64,000 bases of DNA from VRUE01 sp963817945 (lineage in GTDB: Bacteria; Actinomycetota; Thermoleophilia; Solirubrobacterales; 70-9). Under the pieces are notes generated by a model. It ran no database searches. It was not told where the DNA came from and saw only the letters and a program-made list of their open reading frames with translations. The position numbers were made by a program, and so were the translations under genes. The DNA is taken from contig CAWFQH010000004.1 of assembly GCA_963817945.1 (NCBI GenBank), positions 372,001-436,000 on the forward strand. The letters run 5' to 3'. This document shows, one piece after another, positions 16,828 through 24,250 of the stretch; positions within the stretch are counted from its first letter, which is position 1, and each line of letters begins with the position of its first letter.

Positions 16828-17832
16828 ATGAAAACCGACGACATCTATTACGACAAGGACGCCGACCTCTCGAAGCTGCAGGGCAAGACCGTCGCCATCC
16901 TCGGCTACGGCTCCCAGGGCCACGCGCACGCTCTCAACCTGAAGGACTCCGGGGTCGATGTCGTCGTCGGTCTGCGCCCAGATTCATCCAGCCGCGCCAA
17001 GGCCGAGGACGCGGGACTGGAGGTGCTCGACATTGCCGACGCCACCAGCCGCGGTGACGTCGTCATGGTCCTGCTGCCGGACGAGAAACAGGCCGACGTC
17101 TGGGGGGCGGAGATCTCGGACGGGATCGCCGCCGGCAACCTGCTCCTCTTTGCCCACGGCTTCTCGATCCACTTCGACCAGATCCAGCCTCCCCCAGGTG
17201 TCGACGTCGGCATGGTCGCGCCGAAGGGGCCGGGCCACCTGGTCCGCCGCCAGTACGAGGAAGGCCGCGGCGTGCCCTGCCTGATGGCGGTCCACCAGGA
17301 TGCCACCTGCGACGCCCACGGCCTCGTCCTCGCCTACGCCGCCGGCATCGGCGGTGGCCGCGCCGCGATCATCGAGACCAGCTTCAAGGACGAGTGCGAG
17401 ACCGACCTCTTCGGCGAGCAGGCAGTCCTCTGCGGCGGTGCCTCGGAGCTGGTCCGGGCCGGCTTCGAGACGCTGGTCGAGGCCGGCTATGATCCGCGCC
17501 TCGCCTACTTCGAGTGCCTGCACGAGCTGAAGCTGATCGCCGACCTGATGTACGAGAAGGGGATCCAGGGGATGCGCTACTCGATCTCCAACACGGCCGA
17601 GTACGGCGACATGACGCGCGGCAAGCGCGTCGTCGGCGACGAGTCGCGAGCCGCGATGAAGCAGATCCTGGGCGAGATCCAATCGGGCGAGTTCGCCAAG
17701 GAGTGGATCGCCGAGAACCGCGCCGGCGGCGAGAACCTCTCGCGTATGCGCGAGGAGGGCGCCGACCATCAGGTCGAGGAGGTCGGGGGCAACCTGCGCA
17801 AGATGATGCCCTGGATCGACTCGGAGTTCTGA
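16828..17832 (+). CDS. ilvC: Ketol-acid reductoisomerase
   Basis: 334 residues, class I (short) enzyme converting acetolactate or acetohydroxybutyrate to the dihydroxy acids of valine and isoleucine synthesis. The nucleotide site is GYGSQGHAHALNLKDSG, with GLRPDSSSRAKA consistent with NADPH. Metal-binding residues are in DLFGEQAVLCGG and FECLHELKLI. A TAGCCT box (16815-16820) ends 7 nt before the ATG and there is no ribosome-binding site, suggesting a leaderless message separate from menE. It is followed by a long inverted-repeat element. Confidence 0.97.
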   Translation: MKTDDIYYDKDADLSKLQGKTVAILGYGSQGHAHALNLKDSGVDVVVGLRPDSSSRAKAEDAGLEVLDIADATSRGDVVMVLLPDEKQADVWGAEISDGIAAGNLLLFAHGFSIHFDQIQPPPGVDVGMVAPKGPGHLVRRQYEEGRGVPCLMAVHQDATCDAHGLVLAYAAGIGGGRAAIIETSFKDECETDLFGEQAVLCGGASELVRAGFETLVEAGYDPRLAYFECLHELKLIADLMYEKGIQGMRYSISNTAEYGDMTRGKRVVGDESRAAMKQILGEIQSGEFAKEWIAENRAGGENLSRMREEGADHQVEEVGGNLRKMMPWIDSEF

Positions 17833-18250
17833 GCGGCTGGCCTGGGACGGCTGGCGGTGTCCCTCTCCGGGAATTGAGGACGCACGCGCTGCGCGCTTAG
17901 CGACGGAGGAGGAGCGCGCCTGACGGCGCGCGATCGTCAGATTGAATATCGCCGCCTTCGGCGACATTCCCGGAGAGGGCACCGCCAGCCCGCCTCCCAG
18001 GAGCCCTCTTCATTGCGTGCAGCCCTCTCCGGTAGCATCCTTCCGATAGGGACCAGGGTGCACCGGTCCTTTCAAATGTCTTAATCGGCTGCGGTGATAG
18101 CGCGACCGCTGGGAGACCCCCAAAACACTGCGCAGGCGAGCCCGGCCTGTCACGGAGCTCCCGCCTATAAGTAGACAGGAACGCAGTTCGTCGCCAAGAC
18201 GCACGCGCTCGAACCGACAGGGGTCAGAGCCCAGTGCGCGCGGAGGCGAA
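17833..18250. other. 418-bp intergenic region without a recognised gene
   Basis: The left third is a long inverted repeat (17841-18001). The rest has mixed composition. CGCCTATAAGTAGAC at about 18160-18175 contains a TATAAG box but no convincing -35. A GGAGG at 18242-18246 serves the next ORF. No tRNA-like TPsiC or anticodon pattern and no other credible reading frame was seen. Confidence 0.6.
17841..18001. repeat. Long imperfect inverted-repeat element (~160 bp) after ilvC
   Basis: Left arm 17841-17874 (through GGCGGTGTCCCTCTCCGGGA) and right arm 17966-18001 are complementary over about 33 positions with three short gaps. The ~91-nt interior holds smaller hairpins, such as CTGACGGCGCGCGATCGTCAG-like and TCGCCGCCTTCGGCGA. 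It may act as a bidirectional terminator or be a miniature mobile element. The GGCACC...CAGCCC core of the right arm resembles the stems of the coding palindromes. Confidence 0.7.
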
Positions 18251-18592
18251 TTGTTTGACGGTTCCTTAGATAAGCGCGACGAGATCGACGGGCTTCGCAC
18301 GGAGAAGCAGATTGCCCTCTATCGACTGCGTGAGGCGGCCAAGCACGATCGAGCCAGACGTTGGGAAACCGAAGCCCGAGTTCGCCACCTGAAACTAGAG
18401 CTCGGTGTCCGTTTGGTGCTCCTCGGACTGACGGTGGCGGGTTGGTTCGTCGCGATCTTTGGGGCACCCGCTGATCCGACCCTCGCAAAGCTGGGGTACA
18501 TCGTCGCTGGTGTATGGACCGCTGTCGCCGCTTGGCTGATTCGAGCGCTGCGGCCCAAGCGCACGGACGAAATCCAAAGAGAAGAGGAGTAA
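18251..18592 (+). CDS. Small two-helix membrane protein, unknown function
   Basis: 113 residues with a TTG start and GGAGG five bases upstream. The first ~50 residues are charged and helical (RDEIDGLRTEKQIALYRLREAAKHDRA), likely a short cytoplasmic coiled coil. Two transmembrane segments follow: LVLLGLTVAGWFVAIFG and LGYIVAGVWTAVAAWLIRAL, then a charged tail. Codon third positions are less GC-rich than in neighbours. Topology resembles small holin-like or ion-channel-associated proteins, but no family is recognised. Confidence 0.6.
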   Translation: MFDGSLDKRDEIDGLRTEKQIALYRLREAAKHDRARRWETEARVRHLKLELGVRLVLLGLTVAGWFVAIFGAPADPTLAKLGYIVAGVWTAVAAWLIRALRPKRTDEIQREEE

Positions 18593-18616
18593 GACCGTCG
18601 TCGGCCGCTCAGCCGA

Positions 18617-19045
18617 TCAGGCGCCAGGTGGGCCGTCGGAGCCGAAGCGGGACTCCTCACCCGGGGGCAGCTTGCCGTCGCGACCGACGTAGCCGTCTTT
18701 GCCGCCGACGACGACGTAGACGGCGTCCTCGGAGTCGCTGAGGTTGCGGATCTTGCGCACCGTTGGAGCGTCGACCCAGGCGACGCCGCCCGGTTCCAGC
18801 TCGTGGCTGGAGCCGTCGCCGAACTCGATCGCGATGTGGCCGCTGTGGAGGAAATAGAGCTCCTCCTGCTCCTCGTGGAGGTGGCGACCGGTCTCGAAGC
18901 CGGGCGGAATGACGATCGCGTTGGCGCCGAAGGCGGTCACGCCGAGGCCCTTGCGGATCTTGCGGAAGCCGTAGCCCTCGCCGAGGTCGTCGAGGCTAGC
19001 GACGGCGTACCCGTCGCCTTTGGTGACCTGCTCAGCCTCCGCCAT
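18617..19045 (-). CDS. Single-domain cupin protein
   Basis: 142 residues with a cupin barrel at residues ~38-115. Motif 1 is GFETGRHLHEEQEELYFLHSG, with metal ligands His-x-His replaced in part by RHLHEEQEE; motif 2 is LEPGGVAWVDAPTVRKIRN. A Gly-rich tail follows. Such proteins bind a metal and a small carboxylate or sugar, or act as isomerases; the substrate cannot be told. The start is 26 bp from that of divergent serC, so the two share a promoter region. Confidence 0.8.
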   Translation of the reverse strand: MAEAEQVTKGDGYAVASLDDLGEGYGFRKIRKGLGVTAFGANAIVIPPGFETGRHLHEEQEELYFLHSGHIAIEFGDGSSHELEPGGVAWVDAPTVRKIRNLSDSEDAVYVVVGGKDGYVGRDGKLPPGEESRFGSDGPPGA

Positions 19046-19071
19046 GGGCTGACTATAACCTTGCCGCCCCG

Positions 19072-20211
19072 ATGACCTCGACCGCCACCGTCAAGATCCC
19101 AGCCAACCTGAAGCCCGCCGACGGGCGGTTCGGTTGTGGGCCTTCGAAGGTTCGGCCGGAGGCGCTGGCGAAGCTCGCCGAGCAGGCCGACCTGATGGGC
19201 ACCTCGCACCGTCAGGCGCCGGTGCGCGACCTGGTGGGACGCGTCCGGGGCGGGCTCGCCGATCTATTCTCCCTGCCGGGCGATTACGAGGTGGCGCTCG
19301 GCAACGGCGGAGCGACCGCCTTTTGGGAGGCCGCCACCGCCTGGCTGGTCCGCGAGCGGGCGCTGCACTTGACTTACGGCGAGTTCTCCCAGAAGTTCGC
19401 CAAGGCGACGGCGGCCGCGCCGTTTCTCGCCGACCCGCTCCTGGTCGAGGCAGAGCCCGGCAACGCCCCGGAGCCGACTGCTGACCCCGCCGCCGACGCG
19501 ATCGCCTGGGCCCACAACGAGACCTCGACCGGGGTGATGGTCGAGGTGCGACGGCCGGCCGACGCCGGCGACGCGTTGGTCCTGATAGACGGCACCTCCG
19601 GTGCCGCCGGTCTGCCGCTGGACCCGGCCGAGGCGGACGCCTACTACTTCGCCCCGCAGAAGGGTCTCGGCGCCGACGGCGGGCTCTGGCTGACGCTGCT
19701 CAGCCCGGCCGCCGTCGCGAGGGCGGAGGAGCTCGACGGCGCCCCAGGGCGCTGGCAGCCCGCTTTCCTCTCGCTGCCGACTGCGATCGAGAACTCGCGC
19801 AAGAACCAGACCTACAACACGCCGGCGCTGGCGACCCTGCTGCTGCTTGCCGACCAGGTTGAGTGGATGCTCGCCGGCGGCGGCCTCGAGTGGTGTGTCG
19901 AGCGCACCCGTGCCTCGTCGGGCCATCTGTACGGGTGGGCCGAGCGCAGCGACGCCGCCGAGCCTTTTGTCGCCGACGCCGCCAAGCGCTCGCTCGTGGT
20001 CGGCACGATCGACTTCGACGACTCGATCGACGCGGCGGCACTGGCCTCGACCCTGCGCGCCAACGGCATCGTCGATGTCGAGCCGTACCGCAAGCTCGGT
20101 CGCAACCAGCTTCGGATCGGGATGTTCCCCGCAGTCGAGCCAGCCGACGTCGAGGCGCTCACCGCCTGCATCGATTGGGTGCTGGAGAACGCCCCCGGGG
20201 TGCGGTCGTGA
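19072..20211 (+). CDS. serC: Phosphoserine aminotransferase (mycobacterial type)
   Basis: 379 residues, PLP enzyme transferring an amino group from glutamate to 3-phosphohydroxypyruvate. The sequence FGCGPSKVRPEAL, GTSHRQAPVRDLVGRVR and YYFAPQKGLGADGGLW (Schiff-base Lys in PQKG) follows the Mycobacterium-type SerC branch. IENSRKNQTYNTPA and RKLGRNQLRIGMFP are further conserved blocks. It overlaps serA by 4 bp. A TATAACCT box ending 10 nt before the ATG and the absence of a ribosome-binding site suggest leaderless translation. Confidence 0.95.
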   Translation: MTSTATVKIPANLKPADGRFGCGPSKVRPEALAKLAEQADLMGTSHRQAPVRDLVGRVRGGLADLFSLPGDYEVALGNGGATAFWEAATAWLVRERALHLTYGEFSQKFAKATAAAPFLADPLLVEAEPGNAPEPTADPAADAIAWAHNETSTGVMVEVRRPADAGDALVLIDGTSGAAGLPLDPAEADAYYFAPQKGLGADGGLWLTLLSPAAVARAEELDGAPGRWQPAFLSLPTAIENSRKNQTYNTPALATLLLLADQVEWMLAGGGLEWCVERTRASSGHLYGWAERSDAAEPFVADAAKRSLVVGTIDFDDSIDAAALASTLRANGIVDVEPYRKLGRNQLRIGMFPAVEPADVEALTACIDWVLENAPGVRS

Positions 20212-21788
20212 GGGTCCTGGTCAAGGAGAAGATCGCCGACTCCGGCGTCGAGCTCCTGCGCGAGAACTTCGAAGTCGACCTCGGCCTGGACATGTCCGAT
20301 CAGGAGCTGATGGAGTCGATCGGCTCCTACGACGCGATCCTGGTCCGCTCGGCAACCCAGGTGACCCCGGAGCTGATCGAGCGGGCGGAGCGGCTGAAGG
20401 TGATCGGCAGGGCCGGGACCGGCGTCGACAACGTCGACATCCCCGCCGCCACCCGCCGCGGCATCGTCGTCGCCAACGCGCCCGAATCGAACTCGGTCGC
20501 CGCCGCCGAGCACACCCTGGCCCTGGCCCTGGCCCTTTGCCGCAACGTGCCGCAGGCGCAGGCAACCCTGGTTGGCGGCGCCTGGGAGCGTTCGCGCTTC
20601 AAGGGCGCTGAGCTCTACGGCAAGACTCTCGGCGTCGTCGGCTTCGGCCGTATCGGCCAGCTGGTCGCGAAGCGTGCACAGAGCTTCGAGATGGACGTGC
20701 TCGGCTTCGACAAGTTCGTCTCGGCGGAGCGCTTCCGCGAGCTCGGCGTCGAGGGGGTGGGGGAGATGGAGCAGCTGCTCGCACGCGCCGATGTCGTCAC
20801 CCTGCACGTGCCGAAGACGCCGGAGACGATCGGCCTGATCGGCCCCGACGCGCTCGCCGCGATGAAGGAGGGCGCCCGCCTCGTCAACTGCGCCCGCGGC
20901 GAGCTGGTCGACCTCGACGCGGTACTGGAGGCGCTGGAGTCGGGCAAGTTGGCCGGCGCCGCCCTCGACGTCTTTCCCTCCGAGCCGTTCACCGATCACC
21001 CGATCTTCACCCGCGAGGACGTCGTCGTCACTCCCCACCTCGGTGCCTCGACGGCCGAGGCTCAGGACCGTGCTGGGGTCGTCACCGCCGAGCAGGTGAC
21101 CGCGGCGCTGACCGGTGGCGTCGTCACCAACGCGGTCAACATCGCTGCCGTGCGGCCGGAGGAGATGGAGGCCCTGGCCCCCTTCGTGCCGCTCTGCGAA
21201 AAGCTCGGCCGCCTCGCGCAGGGGCTTGGCGACGGCTCGGTCGACCGCGTAACCGCCGAGTTCCGCGGGCGCATCGCCTCGCACGACACGCGCTTGCTCG
21301 GCATCGCGGTCCTAGTAGGCATCCTTTCCGGCCACACCGAGGAGCCGGTCAACCTGGTCAACGCCCCGCAGATGGCCGAGGAGCGCGGGATCGAGCTGAC
21401 CGAGACCAAGGACAGCGGCTCCGAGGACTTCACCGAGCTGGTCACGGTGCGGATCGGCGGCGAGGCGGACGCGGTCGAGGTCGCGGGCACCGGTGTCGGT
21501 CCGCGCAACGAGCCCTACCTTGTATCTGTCTGGGGCGAGAGCTTCTACTTGCCGTTCGCCGACCACCTGACCGTGTTCCGCTACGCCGACCGGCCGGGGA
21601 TGATCGGCCGAGTCGGGACGATGTTCGGTGAGGAGGGGGTCAACATCGTCTCCGCCGCGGTGGGAGCCGAGGAGGGCGGCGATCGCGCCGTAATGGCGCT
21701 GACCACCGACGCCCCCGTGCGCGAGGAGACGATCGAGAAGATCCTCGAGCTCGATGGCTTCTCCGTCGGCCGCTCCGTCGATCTCTAA
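20208..21788 (+). CDS. serA: D-3-phosphoglycerate dehydrogenase (long form with ACT domain)
   Basis: 526 residues from the GTG that overlaps the serC stop. It opens the phosphorylated serine pathway by oxidising 3-phosphoglycerate. Substrate/NAD domains (residues ~1-310) carry GRAGTGVDNVD, GVVGFGRIGQLVA, the catalytic Arg in NCARGELVD, Glu in FPSEPF and His in TPHLGAST. An intervening (ASB-type) domain follows, and a C-terminal ACT domain (HLTVFRYADRPGMIGRVGTMFG) is the likely serine-sensing site. The length and domain order are those of the actinobacterial long form. Confidence 0.96.
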   Translation: MRVLVKEKIADSGVELLRENFEVDLGLDMSDQELMESIGSYDAILVRSATQVTPELIERAERLKVIGRAGTGVDNVDIPAATRRGIVVANAPESNSVAAAEHTLALALALCRNVPQAQATLVGGAWERSRFKGAELYGKTLGVVGFGRIGQLVAKRAQSFEMDVLGFDKFVSAERFRELGVEGVGEMEQLLARADVVTLHVPKTPETIGLIGPDALAAMKEGARLVNCARGELVDLDAVLEALESGKLAGAALDVFPSEPFTDHPIFTREDVVVTPHLGASTAEAQDRAGVVTAEQVTAALTGGVVTNAVNIAAVRPEEMEALAPFVPLCEKLGRLAQGLGDGSVDRVTAEFRGRIASHDTRLLGIAVLVGILSGHTEEPVNLVNAPQMAEERGIELTETKDSGSEDFTELVTVRIGGEADAVEVAGTGVGPRNEPYLVSVWGESFYLPFADHLTVFRYADRPGMIGRVGTMFGEEGVNIVSAAVGAEEGGDRAVMALTTDAPVREETIEKILELDGFSVGRSVDL

Positions 21789-21812
21789 CGGCACGGGTAG
21801 GGTTGCTGCACC

Positions 21813-22844
21813 ATGCGCGCGGTGGTGCTGACTGGAACGGGAGGGCCCGAAGTGCTCCAAGTGCGGGAGATGGCCGATCCTCCCGTCGGCCCCGGCGAGG
21901 TGCGGATCGCGGTCAAGGCCGCCGGGATCAACTTCGCCGACACGATGGCCCGCGTCGGCCTCTATCCCGACGCACCGAAGACGCCCTGCGTCCTCGGCTA
22001 CGAGGTCGCGGGCGAGGTCGAGTCGGTGGGGGAGGGGGTGACCGCGCACGCGGTCGGCGACCGCGTCGTCGCCGGCACCCGTTTCGGCGGCCACGCGGAG
22101 CTGGTCGCCGTCCCCGCTGAGCAGGCCCTGCCGCTGCCCGAGCGGCTCAGCTTCGAGCAAGGCGCAGCGTTCCCAGTCAACTACGGCACCGCGTACGCGG
22201 CCCTGGTGGTCATGGGCAGCCTGCGCGAGCGCGACCGGGTGCTGATCCACGCCGCCGCGGGCGGGGTCGGCATCTCGGCCGTCCAGATCGCCCGCAACGC
22301 CGGCGCCGAGGTCTTCGGCACCGCATCGGCGGCCAAGCACGACGCGATCCGGGCTCAGGGCGTCGCCCACGCGATCGACTACCGCACGCAGGACTTCGAG
22401 CAGGAGGTGATGCGCATCACCGGGGGCGAGGGCGTCGATCTGGTCATCGACGCCCTCGGCCCGACCTCTTTCCGCAAGGACTACCGCCTGCTGCGGCCCG
22501 GCGGGCGCCTGGTGATGTATGGGCTATCGGAGGCGTCCAGGGACGGCAAGCGCGACCTACCGGCGACGTTGAAGGCTCTCGCCGGGATGCCGCGGGCGAC
22601 CTGGCCCTGGTGGAAGAGCCTCGCCGCGATGAACGAGAACAAAGGCGTCTTCGGGCTCAACATGCTCAAGTGGTGGGAACGCGAGGGCAACCTCGACCGC
22701 GTCACCGAGCCGCTGATGGGGGACCTCGAAGGGGGCCGGCTGGAGCCGGTCGTCGCGGCGTCTTTTTCCTTCGAGCAAGCCGGCGAGGCGCACGAGTTCA
22801 TCGGTCAGCGCCGCAACGTCGGCAAGGTCGTGCTGTTCCCTTAG
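21813..22844 (+). CDS. Zinc-free MDR oxidoreductase, quinone reductase-like
   Basis: 343 residues of the medium-chain dehydrogenase/reductase superfamily. The GroES-like N-terminal half has AAGINFADTMARVGLYP and PCVLGYEVAGEVESVGEGV; the Rossmann half has IHAAAGGVGISAVQIARNAGAEVFGTAS for NADPH. The structural-zinc Cys cluster of alcohol dehydrogenases is absent, and NYGTAYAAL fits quinone oxidoreductase/VAT-1-like members. Substrate is unknown. A TAGGGT box (21798-21803) ends 9 nt before the ATG. Confidence 0.87.
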   Translation: MRAVVLTGTGGPEVLQVREMADPPVGPGEVRIAVKAAGINFADTMARVGLYPDAPKTPCVLGYEVAGEVESVGEGVTAHAVGDRVVAGTRFGGHAELVAVPAEQALPLPERLSFEQGAAFPVNYGTAYAALVVMGSLRERDRVLIHAAAGGVGISAVQIARNAGAEVFGTASAAKHDAIRAQGVAHAIDYRTQDFEQEVMRITGGEGVDLVIDALGPTSFRKDYRLLRPGGRLVMYGLSEASRDGKRDLPATLKALAGMPRATWPWWKSLAAMNENKGVFGLNMLKWWEREGNLDRVTEPLMGDLEGGRLEPVVAASFSFEQAGEAHEFIGQRRNVGKVVLFP

Positions 22845-22885
22845 TGAAGCCTCGACCCGGCGTGTGGGCGGGGACAGAGCGGGCA

Positions 22886-23467
22886 ATGAAGAGAGCCATC
22901 CTTATCTCGTTGGCGATCCTGGCGGTGCAGGCACCGTCGCTGGCCCCTGCGCAGACCCCCTCCTTCACCGTGCTGCTGGCCGGCGGCTCGGCCTCGAACG
23001 TGATCTACATCTGGCTGACGCCGGATGGGCGCAGCTACGTAATCGACTCGATCGTGCCGCTCGAGGTCGGCGGCTCGGTCTGCGGCAACCCCGAAGGCAA
23101 CCCGAACGAGCTGGTCTGCCCGGCGCCGATGATCGCCGGCTTCGAAGTCAACGCCGACGGTGGCGACGACAAGATCACCGTGGCGAAGGACATCTCGATC
23201 CCGGTGACGATGCGGGGCGGCTCCGGGCGTGACGTGCTGCAGGGAGGCGCCGGCTCGGACAAGCTGATCGGTGGCGTCGGCGACGATCGCCTCACCGGCT
23301 GGCGCGGGGACGACCTGCTTGCCGGGGGTCTCGGCGACGACGTCCACTTCGGCGGCCTCGGCGACGACGTGATCCTCAGCGGCCCCGGCGACGACTTCGT
23401 CCGCGAGGGCAAGGGCGACGACGTCGTCAAGCGGGTGCCCGGAGGCAACTCGCTCTCACAGGGGTAG
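22886..23467 (+). CDS. Secreted protein with RTX-type calcium-binding nonapeptide repeats
   Basis: 193 residues. A signal peptide (KRAILISLAILAVQAPSLAPAQ) leads into a ~90-residue N-terminal beta region with a Cys pair (VCGNPEG...LVCPAP). Consecutive GGxGxDxLxG-like repeats follow from about residue 112: GGSGRDVLQ, GGAGSDKLI, GGVGDDRLT, GLGDDVHFG, GLGDDVILS, GPGDDFVRE. These fold into a parallel beta-roll that binds Ca2+ outside the cell. The repeat number is low and no enzyme domain is attached, so it may be a surface or adhesion protein. The upstream frame is longer but lacks a signal peptide, so the Met at 22886 is chosen. Confidence 0.82.
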   Translation: MKRAILISLAILAVQAPSLAPAQTPSFTVLLAGGSASNVIYIWLTPDGRSYVIDSIVPLEVGGSVCGNPEGNPNELVCPAPMIAGFEVNADGGDDKITVAKDISIPVTMRGGSGRDVLQGGAGSDKLIGGVGDDRLTGWRGDDLLAGGLGDDVHFGGLGDDVILSGPGDDFVREGKGDDVVKRVPGGNSLSQG

Positions 23468-23493
23468 CCTCGATTCCGTCATCATCTGTCTGA

Positions 23494-23507
23494 ATTAGTT
23501 GACTAAT
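23494..23507. promoter_or_regulatory. Small perfect palindrome overlapping a possible -35 region
   Basis: ATTAGT-TG-ACTAAT (23494-23507) lies in an AT-rich patch upstream of the gene at 23590. TTGACT (23499-23504) overlaps it and a GATAGAT-like -10 follows about 17 nt later (23521-23527). This is the geometry of a repressor operator placed over a promoter. Confidence 0.4.
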
Positions 23508-23589
23508 CGAGTTTCGATGTGATAGATCGACCCCCTCCGGGTGGCGCTCGAAGGCCGCTCGAGCAACCACCCTACCTACGGGAGGCCAC

Positions 23590-24045
23590 ATGGATCTCGA
23601 TTTGGTTCGCCTGATGAGCCTGATAGGCCGGATAAGCCCCTCGGCCTGGGACGCGATCATCCCTCACGGCCCCGCCGTCGCCACGGCCAAGGGCGAGCCC
23701 AACCCACAGCCGAGCGCCGAAGACCGCGCTCAGCGGGCGGCGGTCGAGACCGCAAACCAGATCGCGCAGGCGGCAATCTCGGCTGAGGCGATGGGCGGCA
23801 AGGGCGCGGCCCTGGTCAGGGGGTTGATCGACGACTGGTGCGGCACCCCGTGGCCGCGTCTGTGGCCCTGGCCGTCGCCGCCCCAGCCCGGCCCCGAACC
23901 GCCGCTGCCTTACGATGTCGGGTCCTGTCGGGTGGCCGGTGCATTGGCCTTCGCCTCGCTCGCCGCGCGCATGCAGGAGGGCGAGCTTCGCGACGCCTTC
24001 GCCGACGGCTCGACGCGCCTGTTCGAGGCCGGGTTCTCGCAGTAG
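23590..24045 (+). CDS. Conserved-looking protein of unknown function
   Basis: 151 residues with a good ribosome-binding site (GGGAGG) six bases before the ATG. The N-terminal half is helical (VRLMSLIGRISPSAWDAII). A central aromatic/proline linker (WPRLWPWPSPPQPGPEPP) separates it from a C-terminal helical segment (ALAFASLAARMQEGELRDAFADGSTRLFEAG). No signal peptide or catalytic motif is visible. A small GCCTGC...GCAGG hairpin follows the stop. I do not recognise the family. Confidence 0.7.
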   Translation: MDLDLVRLMSLIGRISPSAWDAIIPHGPAVATAKGEPNPQPSAEDRAQRAAVETANQIAQAAISAEAMGGKGAALVRGLIDDWCGTPWPRLWPWPSPPQPGPEPPLPYDVGSCRVAGALAFASLAARMQEGELRDAFADGSTRLFEAGFSQ

Positions 24046-24083
24046 CCTGCCCCCGCAGGAACGCGGATTCCATCGAGGGCGGC

Positions 24084-24113
24084 TTGGGCGCAGCGGATGA
24101 CGTGCGCTAATCT
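24084..24113 (+). promoter_or_regulatory. Probable leuA operon promoter
   Basis: TTGGGC (24084-24089) and TAATCT (24108-24113) with an 18-nt spacer. The expected start site near 24120 lies only a few bases before the ATG of the leucine leader peptide, so the leader peptide message would be nearly leaderless. Confidence 0.6.
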
Positions 24114-24123
24114 GCGTTGACCG

Positions 24124-24183
24124 ATGGCCCAACGGCTCGACAGCCTGGCGCTTCTCCTTCTCCTCCCCCTTCGGGGGGAATAG
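24124..24183 (+). CDS. leuL: Leucine leader peptide of leuA
   Basis: Reads MAQRLDSLALLLLLPLRGE and stops. Eight of its 19 residues are Leu, five of them consecutive (CTT CTC CTT CTC CTC, 24151-24165). This is the hallmark of an amino-acid attenuator leader in front of leucine genes. It starts about four bases from the predicted transcription start and ends 67 bases before the leuA start. Too short for ordinary gene callers. Its Leu codons double as the anti-ribosome-binding-site sequence described for 24154-24241. Confidence 0.85.
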   Translation: MAQRLDSLALLLLLPLRGE

Positions 24184-24241
24184 CGCTGGGCGGCGCGAGA
24201 GCCGCGAGAGACAAGGTCATTCGGTTCAATAGGAGAAGGAG
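24154..24241 (+). promoter_or_regulatory. Translational leucine attenuator: leader Leu codons pair with the leuA ribosome-binding site
   Basis: CTCCTTCTCCT (24154-24164), inside the Leu codon run, is exactly complementary over 11 nt to AGGAGAAGGAG (24231-24241), which is the leuA ribosome-binding site. Directly after it lies a hairpin UCCCCC-UUCG-GGGGGA (24164-24179) capped by a stable cUUCGg tetraloop. A ribosome stalled on Leu codons would cover the anti-site and free leuA; rapid passage would let the helix form and shut leuA. There is no U-run, so transcription termination is not implied. Mechanism inferred from complementarity. Confidence 0.75.
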
Positions 24242-24250
24242 GTAAGTCCT

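Noticed and set aside
15457..16929. Long minus-strand frame running from menB through menE to 16929
   Set aside because: It is the antisense shadow of menE; no homology-like motifs, and menB has its normal N-terminus at 15456.
23918..23940. GTCGGGTCCTGTCGGG resembling the flank of the palindromic repeat
   Set aside because: No outer or inner arm and no loop motif follow; the match is short and in ordinary coding sequence.
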